Positions 58,466-64,000 of a stretch of DNA of 64,000 nucleotides are shown in pieces. The position numbers were made by a program, and so were the translations under genes. The stretch is from positions 1-64,000 of IMG/VR virus record IMGVR_UViG_3300037010_000292. The stretch is one strand, 5' to 3'. The first letter of the stretch is position 1. Each line of letters begins with the position of its first letter. The stretch is from a virus. The notes under the pieces are model-generated. The model was given only the letters and a program-made list of their open reading frames with translations. It made no database searches and was not told where the DNA came from.

Positions 58466-58821
58466 GCTTCACCCGACATTTCTACGCCGACGAGCTGCAC
58501 GGAGGCGTCTTGGGCCACGACGGGCGCTTCGCCTGCGGCCTTGGCCTGGCCCTGCTGGTAGGGCATCCATTCGGCGTAACCGCTGCCCATGGGAGGAACG
58601 TCGCCGTCTTGCAGCAGCTTCACGCTGGTGCGGTTGAAGCTGTTGCCGTGGTGGTCCATGACGTGGAGGTTCACCATGCGGTCGTCCCAGACGTACACGA
58701 CAGTCGCGTCCATCGGCTGGTCAGAAATCTGCGCGGGGCGCAAGAAGTGGCCGCCCCCGAGCGATATGGGCGCGTTGTCGTGGCGATACCAGACCTTGCG
58801 GCCTACGGTTGGTTTGATCAT
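58462..58821 (-). CDS. Small hypothetical late protein
   Basis: The 119-residue protein has a compact beta-like centre (VGRKVWYRHDNAPI... DATVVYVWDDRMVNLHVMDHHGNSFNR), a motif I have seen in other phage genomes as a small SH3-like module. The C-terminus is Ala/Gln/Glu-rich and probably flexible. GGAGAAAC precedes the start. Function unknown. Confidence 0.65.
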   Translation of the reverse strand: MIKPTVGRKVWYRHDNAPISLGGGHFLRPAQISDQPMDATVVYVWDDRMVNLHVMDHHGNSFNRTSVKLLQDGDVPPMGSGYAEWMPYQQGQAKAAGEAPVVAQDASVQLVGVEMSGEA

Positions 58822-58839
58822 GTTGTTTCTCCTTGGGGC

Positions 58840-59862
58840 TTAAGCGAATGTGTCGCCGCGCATGCGGGCCAGCACGTCGTCAGGCAGGTTCTTGAACTCG
58901 TCTTGGGACATCTTCATCACGTCCTTGGTGCTGAGCGCACCGCCAGCTTTGTCGCTGTCCAGGCCGACCTTGTTGGTGCTGGCCGGGGTCTTGTTCACCG
59001 CGTCGGCGGTCTTGCCTGCGGCAGCGGCCTTGCGCTCCTTGGCCACGTCCTTCGCCACGGCAGCTGCGTCCACCTTGGGCGCGACCTCGGTGGCCCTTTC
59101 CTGGGCCTTGGTCTCGGCACCCACGACCTTCTTCACCGCAGCCTGCAGGGCCTTGGTGGGGGTCAGGTTGCGCTGCTTCTCGTAGAACAGCTTCCACTCC
59201 ACCACCTCGCCCAGCACGGCCTTGTCGAAGGCGTCGTCGTCCGGGTTCAGTACGGGGAAGTTGGACTCAATGCGCTCCAGCGCGGTGTCGTAGCGGGCCT
59301 GCTCGGTGGCCTGGGCGATGGCGACCTGGCTGCGGTATTCGGCCTTGGTCTCGGTGATCTGGCGCTCGGCGCGGCGGATCGCGGTCATTTTCTCGGTGGC
59401 CTTGTCGATCTCGCCGTCGGCCAGGAGCTTGGTGTACTCCTTCTCCATGGCCAGCACGCTGTCTTCCAGCTTGGACAGGTCCTCGTTAATCGTGGCGACC
59501 TGCTGGCCCTTCTCGTACTGGGCCAGGCGCTCCTCGGCGGCGGCGCGCTGCTCACGCTCGCGGGCCAGGATTTCCTGGTGGCGGCTCAGGGGGATGCGGG
59601 AGTCCTTGGTCTTGGTCTTGGTCTTGGTCTCCGAGTCGGCGGACGCTTCAGGGGCGTCAGGGTCCACGTCGTCATCGCCGCCCTCGCCCTTGGCTGCGGT
59701 CTCAGCGGCTGCGAGCTGGGCTGCAGCGCTGTTCGCGTCTTCGTGAAGGTCCTCGTCAGTGGGGGTGAAGTCGTCGCCACGGTCCGTGGCCCCGCCGCCA
59801 CCGTCTGCGTCCCCGGCTGGGGCCATGTACGGGTGGAGGAGGTGTTTCAGCAAGATACTCAT
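58840..59862 (-). CDS. Probable scaffolding protein
   Basis: The 340-residue protein is highly charged and mostly helical, with a low-complexity acidic start, a Lys-Thr microrepeat (about 80-86) and a central coiled coil (about 95-180). It has no membrane segment or enzyme motif. Size, make-up and position between portal and capsid fit a head scaffold. The start overlaps the portal stop by four bases. Confidence 0.75.
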   Translation of the reverse strand: MSILLKHLLHPYMAPAGDADGGGGATDRGDDFTPTDEDLHEDANSAAAQLAAAETAAKGEGGDDDVDPDAPEASADSETKTKTKTKDSRIPLSRHQEILAREREQRAAAEERLAQYEKGQQVATINEDLSKLEDSVLAMEKEYTKLLADGEIDKATEKMTAIRRAERQITETKAEYRSQVAIAQATEQARYDTALERIESNFPVLNPDDDAFDKAVLGEVVEWKLFYEKQRNLTPTKALQAAVKKVVGAETKAQERATEVAPKVDAAAVAKDVAKERKAAAAGKTADAVNKTPASTNKVGLDSDKAGGALSTKDVMKMSQDEFKNLPDDVLARMRGDTFA

Positions 59863-62015
59863 TTAGGTGCTCCTTGTGATGCTGTGGGTCTCTCGGCGGA
59901 TGCAGCCGCTGCTTTTGCCTGCTCCGCGCGTTGCATCTCGCGCTTCTGTGCCAAATCGTCGGCCTGCAAGGCCGTCTTGTTGTGGGACTCTTCACGACGC
60001 AGTCCCATCTCCATGAACTTCAGCTGGGTGTCGCGCTGGAACTCGCGCTCCTTCAGATCAGCCTCGTGCTCGGCCTGGGCGTGCTTGGTCTCGGCCTCAG
60101 CCATCTTGGCCTGGCTGGAGCCGTCGTCGGGCTCGCCACGGGCAGCGATCTGGGTCTCGACCTGGGTCTGCACCGTCTTGGCCTGCTTCAGGCCGCTGTC
60201 GGCCTGCTTGTGGGCTGCGTCGGCCTGGGTCTTGGCCACCTCGGCTTCCTGAGCCGAGAGCTGCAGCTGCTGCTGCTTCTGAGCCTCGGGCGACTGGCTG
60301 GCCGCTTGCATCTGCTTGATGATGTCCTTCTTGTTCACCAGGCGGCTGGAGTCGATCAGCACGCTGTCGGGGATGGCGATGCCCATCTCCTTCATGCTGA
60401 TGGCCTGCTCGAACTGGCTGTCCTCCATGGACTCCTTGGCCGGGATGCTGGTGATCACCACGTCGTACTCGCCCAAGGTCAGGTCGTTGATCACCTGGCC
60501 CTCGGGCGTGGCCTGGTTCACCGCGAAGGTCTCAGTCTCACCGGTGGCCTGGTCGTGGGTGATGGTCATCAGGCGTTCTTCGGTGTAGAACTCCTGCACC
60601 AAGTCCAGCACGTTGCGCGCGAGGATGTAGTCGGTGCGGGTCAGGTTGTCCAGCGGCTTGACCAGGTTCGTGCTGCCTGCCTGGCGCTTCTGCTGGATGG
60701 CCTTCGCAGCCACGTCGGCGCGGTCCATGCCCTGCATGCTGTCGGAGACGCCCGAGATGGTCTTGATGCTCTCCTCAGCCTTGTAGCTGATGCGGTCCAG
60801 GCCTTGGGGCACCTGATTCGGGGCGATCTTCTGCACATCCTTGTCCGGGTCGCCGTTCACCTCGATCACGATGCCGGTCTGGGCACCCTTCTGCTCCAGC
60901 TCCTCGGGGGTCATGTTGGACAGGGCACCGGCCTTCACCTTGTAGCCGCTGTTGGCCGTGGTGTTCACCACGTGCAGCTCCTGGCTGGAGATCTTGTTCA
61001 GCAGCTCCTGAGGCCCGATCAGGTTCTCCACCAGGCCGATGGTCGTGCCACGGCGAAAGTGGGGGAAGAACGGCACCACGGTGAAGTGCTTGTAGGGGCT
61101 GAAGTCGTCGTGCAGCACGACGCTGTCGGCGATCACCGTCCAGCGGATGCGACGTACGAGCTTGCTGACCACCTTGAAGCCCAACTGGTCCACGAACATG
61201 GCGATCTTGTTGCGGTCGAACTCGTCTGGGATCGGGCGCATGTCGCCGTCCTGGCTCACGAAGTGCTTCTGCTTGTCCAGCACGCGGTACTGGCGGTCGA
61301 TGATGCGGATGTTGCGCATCACGTTGCTATTGTCGTAGTCGCCTGTGTACATCGGGTTAAAACGGTCGCCAAAACGGTCCCGGAAGGCCTGGATGGAGTC
61401 GTAGCCGTAGGGGAAGTAACTCTGGTCGCGGTTTCGCAGCAGCTCGGCGTCTTCCTTGTTGTAGAGGACGGCGATGTCGTCAGCTGTGACCCACTTCGTG
61501 GTGAAAACCTCGCCCCAGGTGTCCGGGTCGTACTCTTCGCCGTCCGGGTCGATGATCACGTTTTTAGAGTTTAGATTGTCAATCCGCACCTCGCCCTGCA
61601 TGGCGTCGTTGTAGTCAATCCGCACGTCCAAAAAGCCGCGCGAGCCGATGATCCCGTCGGCGAACATGTCCGAACGCTTCCAGGCCATCTGGTTGTTGTC
61701 CATGATCTGCTTGTAGACCTTGTTCAGCACGTCAGCGGTCTCGCTGGGCGCACCGGCGCGGGGTCGGAAGCTGGTCTCGGCACGGGCCTGAATCTGCTCG
61801 CCCATGATGTTGGCCACCGTGGGCATGATCTTGTTCAGCGTGAGCGCTGGGCGGCGCACCAGCTCCAGCTTGGCGCGGTCAGTGGGGTCCCACTGGTCGC
61901 CCATGAAAAAGCGGTCACACTTTTCGGCCTTCTCGACGTACTTGCTGTGCCCGTTGTCACGTGCCCAGGTGTACCGGGTCCATATTTTCTTGGCGAGGTC
62001 GGTATTGATGGGCAT
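59859..62015 (-). CDS. Portal protein (P22-like)
   Basis: The 718-residue protein matches the P22-like portal family: an N-terminal charged helix with RFFMGDQWD, RPALTLNKIMPTVANIMGEQ (about 54-73), IDPDGEEYDPDTWGEVF, and a long C-terminal Gln/Ala/Lys-rich coiled coil (about 580-718) like the barrel of P22. Twelve copies would form the DNA entry channel. It lies downstream of the terminase. ATCTAAACTCTAAA occurs in its coding sequence at 61,561-61,576 and may be chance. Confidence 0.9.
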   Translation of the reverse strand: MPINTDLAKKIWTRYTWARDNGHSKYVEKAEKCDRFFMGDQWDPTDRAKLELVRRPALTLNKIMPTVANIMGEQIQARAETSFRPRAGAPSETADVLNKVYKQIMDNNQMAWKRSDMFADGIIGSRGFLDVRIDYNDAMQGEVRIDNLNSKNVIIDPDGEEYDPDTWGEVFTTKWVTADDIAVLYNKEDAELLRNRDQSYFPYGYDSIQAFRDRFGDRFNPMYTGDYDNSNVMRNIRIIDRQYRVLDKQKHFVSQDGDMRPIPDEFDRNKIAMFVDQLGFKVVSKLVRRIRWTVIADSVVLHDDFSPYKHFTVVPFFPHFRRGTTIGLVENLIGPQELLNKISSQELHVVNTTANSGYKVKAGALSNMTPEELEQKGAQTGIVIEVNGDPDKDVQKIAPNQVPQGLDRISYKAEESIKTISGVSDSMQGMDRADVAAKAIQQKRQAGSTNLVKPLDNLTRTDYILARNVLDLVQEFYTEERLMTITHDQATGETETFAVNQATPEGQVINDLTLGEYDVVITSIPAKESMEDSQFEQAISMKEMGIAIPDSVLIDSSRLVNKKDIIKQMQAASQSPEAQKQQQLQLSAQEAEVAKTQADAAHKQADSGLKQAKTVQTQVETQIAARGEPDDGSSQAKMAEAETKHAQAEHEADLKEREFQRDTQLKFMEMGLRREESHNKTALQADDLAQKREMQRAEQAKAAAASAERPTASQGAPK

Positions 62016-62021
62016 GGTGTG

Positions 62022-62387
62022 TCACTTCAGGTTCTTGAGTTTGTAGAGGGTCTGGGCGGTCAGCTCTTCCATCTCGGCCAGGATGTTCAGCAGCGACTGG
62101 TGGTCGCTGTCTTCCTCCTCTTCCTCTTCGATGTCCTCCAAGAACTCCTCCAGCATCTCCGCCGGTGTGCCTGTGGGCAGCTCGACGCGGGGCCAAGAGG
62201 CGACAGGCACCTGCTTGGTCAGGCCCATGTACACCTCGGCGTACTTGTCGGCCAGCTCCAGGATGCCGTCGTAGAACTCGTTGAGGGCGATGTGCTCGCT
62301 GTAGGACTTGGAGGAGAGGTGGGCGAAGTGAATCGCAGTGCGAAGCGCGAAGGCCTCGGCGACGAAGGTGGGGCAGGAGCTGGCCAT
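62022..62387 (-). CDS. DUF5856-like protein
   Basis: The 121-residue helical protein (AEAFALRTAIHFAHLSSKSYSEHIALNEFYDGILELADKYAEVYMG) fits the DUF5856 phage family and looks like a ferritin-like four-helix bundle. Two acidic runs follow. It lies between terminase and portal. No function is established. Confidence 0.75.
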   Translation of the reverse strand: MASSCPTFVAEAFALRTAIHFAHLSSKSYSEHIALNEFYDGILELADKYAEVYMGLTKQVPVASWPRVELPTGTPAEMLEEFLEDIEEEEEEDSDHQSLLNILAEMEELTAQTLYKLKNLK

Positions 62388-62401
62388 GGTGGTGAGGCGG
62401 G

Positions 62402-64000
62402 TTAGGCGGTCATGGCCGAGCCGGAGGTGTTGCCAAGTCGGAGTTTGTCGCGCCAGGATTTCATGGGTTTCACCTCAGTTTTGCGTGGAGCCTCGCGTCC
62501 GATGACCATCTGGGTCACCCACGCCAGCGAGTCCACTTGGTCGTCGTGCGCCCCGGCTGGAAACCGCAGCATTTCTTGTCTGAGGGAGTCAAACCACTCG
62601 CCATTCGTGTTGAAGCTGACCATCCCCTGCTGCATCCGACCCTGCAAGGGTCTTGCGCGGGCCATCTTGTCGGTGATGGGCTTCAGGACCACGATGGAGG
62701 GGTAAAACTTCCGCTCTCTCATGCGTTTCTTAAGCAGAGCTTCGATTGCGCGCCAAATCTGACCGTCCTCGAAGCCCAGTGTCAGGGTGGGATTATGCCA
62801 CTTGAGTGCGAGATTCAGGATGGATTCGACGATAAAGAAGGCGTTTCCGCTCTTAAAGCGCACTTGGTCCACCACATGGATCACGTCGTCCTCGTCCTGC
62901 AGGCCGACGGTGCCGACCGTGTAGTCACTCTGTTTCTTTTCAGAGATCGCAAAGTCCCAGGCGATGTAGACGTACGACTTGTCCAGGCGCGGGGGCTGCG
63001 AGCGGCGGAACTGGTCCTTGGTGAAGTAGGAGCCATCGGCCGGCACGGGGTTCTGCTGGTACAGGGCCGACCACCAGCGCCCTCCCCTGTTCTGGGCTTT
63101 GATCCGGTTCAGCTTGTCCAGGTCGTAGCGCGCGGGGTGCAGGGCCTCGCCCTTCACGCGCAGGAGGGTCATGTTGGTGGTGTCCACCTCCTGGTCCATG
63201 GCTCGCACATGGGCGCGCAGGCGGCTGTCCTTGACGGCTGTGGCCTCGCCGTGGGTGTTCACCGCTGCGGCCAGGTCCTCGGTGTGGTGGACGTACTCAA
63301 TCAGGTCGGTGGTGGCGTTCAGCCACTCGTCTGCCTCGGCGATGGCCGGGTACTTGATCACCTCAAACTGGTCCACGAACTGGTCGTCATGACCCTCACG
63401 CATCATGATCTGCAGTCGACCCGAGAGGTCGTCGTCGTGCCACCAGGTCTGGATGATCAGCACGCCGCCGCCAGGGGCCAGGCGCGAGTACGCGGTGGAG
63501 AGATACCACTCCCAAATCTTCTCTCGGATGTCTGCGGAGTCAGCCTCCTCGGCGTTCTTGATCGGGTCGTCGATCACCAGGCAGTGTGCACCTTTACCCG
63601 TAATAGGTCCGCCGATACCCGCAGCCACATAGCCTCCACGCTGGCCCTGGACGCCCCATGACTCAGTCGACTGGTTGTTTGGGTCCAGGCGGGTATCAAA
63701 GACGTTCTCGTACAAGGGATCAGAGATGATCTGCTTGACCTTGCGGGAGAAATCCATAGCCAGAGACAGGTTGTAAGAGCACGCAATGAACTCATGATCA
63801 GGGTACTGGCCCATGTGCCAGGCAGGGAAGTTACGGGAGACCAACTCAGACTTGCCGTGGCGCGGTGGCATCAGCAGCATCAGGCGCGGGGACTTGCCCT
63901 CGGCGACCTGCTGGGAGAACCGCTCCAGGCGGCGGCAGATGTCACGGTGGACCCAGCCGTCCAGGTACTTCGGATTGAACCGCTTGACGAACGGCAGGAG
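62402..64000 (-). CDS. Terminase large subunit (N-terminus outside window)
   Basis: The frame is open to the window edge, so the N-terminus is missing; 532 residues are visible. The ATPase part has a Walker A-like PPRHGKSE (near nt 63,850), a Walker B-like LVIDDP and a later coupling segment. The nuclease part opens with IAWDFAISEKKQSDYTVG and has FEDGQ later, as in TerL RNase-H-like domains. It packages DNA into the prohead through the portal. The ATG at 63,880 is internal. Confidence 0.92.
   Translation of the reverse strand, partial: LLPFVKRFNPKYLDGWVHRDICRRLERFSQQVAEGKSPRLMLLMPPRHGKSELVSRNFPAWHMGQYPDHEFIACSYNLSLAMDFSRKVKQIISDPLYENVFDTRLDPNNQSTESWGVQGQRGGYVAAGIGGPITGKGAHCLVIDDPIKNAEEADSADIREKIWEWYLSTAYSRLAPGGGVLIIQTWWHDDDLSGRLQIMMREGHDDQFVDQFEVIKYPAIAEADEWLNATTDLIEYVHHTEDLAAAVNTHGEATAVKDSRLRAHVRAMDQEVDTTNMTLLRVKGEALHPARYDLDKLNRIKAQNRGGRWWSALYQQNPVPADGSYFTKDQFRRSQPPRLDKSYVYIAWDFAISEKKQSDYTVGTVGLQDEDDVIHVVDQVRFKSGNAFFIVESILNLALKWHNPTLTLGFEDGQIWRAIEALLKKRMRERKFYPSIVVLKPITDKMARARPLQGRMQQGMVSFNTNGEWFDSLRQEMLRFPAGAHDDQVDSLAWVTQMVIGREAPRKTEVKPMKSWRDKLRLGNTSGSAMTA

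Noticed and set aside
59931-61574. 547-codon open frame on + opposite the portal gene
   Set aside because: Portal is unmistakable on -; the + frame is Leu/Val/His-rich antisense.
61561-61576. Copy of TCTAAACTCTAAA inside the portal gene
   Set aside because: It is coding, lacks the AGATC half and lies far from any start. Kept out of the promoter list.

Overview
This window is part of a GC-rich, double-stranded DNA tailed phage genome; both ends are cut inside genes. The portal looks P22-like, the capsid protein looks like the N4-gp56 (DUF4043) family, and I see no tape-measure, sheath or tail-tube gene, so a short-tailed (podovirus) virion is the best inference. An i-spanin/o-spanin pair and a GH19 endolysin indicate a Gram-negative host. 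The codon style and protein families fit a betaproteobacterial (Burkholderiales) host, but that is a guess. I see no integrase, repressor, tRNA or CRISPR array.

The genome is in two convergent halves that meet at about 27,889. The left half (+ strand, 1-27,887) is an early and replication region of tightly packed, mostly overlapping genes. It holds an AEP primase and its SF3-like helicase (split by an in-frame amber codon), many small accessory genes, and a MoxR-like AAA+ ATPase / DUF3150 / metallopeptidase-VWA cassette (8,362-12,611). It also holds a Cas4-like nuclease, a SNF2-type helicase, a family A DNA polymerase, a conserved zinc-motif protein, a DnaQ-like exonuclease, a VRR-NUC-like nuclease, an ATP-dependent ligase and a dimeric dUTPase. 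Homing elements are scattered through it: an HNH-AP2 gene (13,137), an intein in the polymerase, an HNH gene encoded out of frame inside that intein, and two more HNH genes (19,315 and 26,024).

The right half (- strand, 64,000-27,891) is the late region. In transcription order it has terminase large subunit, a DUF5856-like protein, portal, scaffold, two small genes (one with an RyR domain), then a terminator and leader, major capsid protein, adaptors, a run of Ala/Gly/Ser/Thr-rich virion and fibre proteins, a nozzle-like protein, and large ejection-type proteins including one of 2,321 residues. A lysis cassette (membrane protein, GH19 endolysin, holin-like protein, embedded spanins) comes last.

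The points most worth following are these. (1) The polymerase intein has no endonuclease in its own frame but carries a complete HNH gene in another frame, so about 740 bases are open in two frames. (2) A recurring motif with core TCTAAAnYAGATC sits at about ten gene junctions on both strands, always in the direction of transcription, and looks like a phage-specific promoter or operator. (3) An AT-rich element of about 100 bases occurs twice, in opposite orientation, with five blocks at nearly the same spacing (573-672 and 30,854-30,953). (4) Several reading frames are broken by one base change: an amber in the primase, a frameshifted excisionase-like protein, a frameshifted membrane protein, and an out-of-phase stretch in the SNF2 helicase. 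These could be real lesions, recoding or sequence error; the raw reads would decide.
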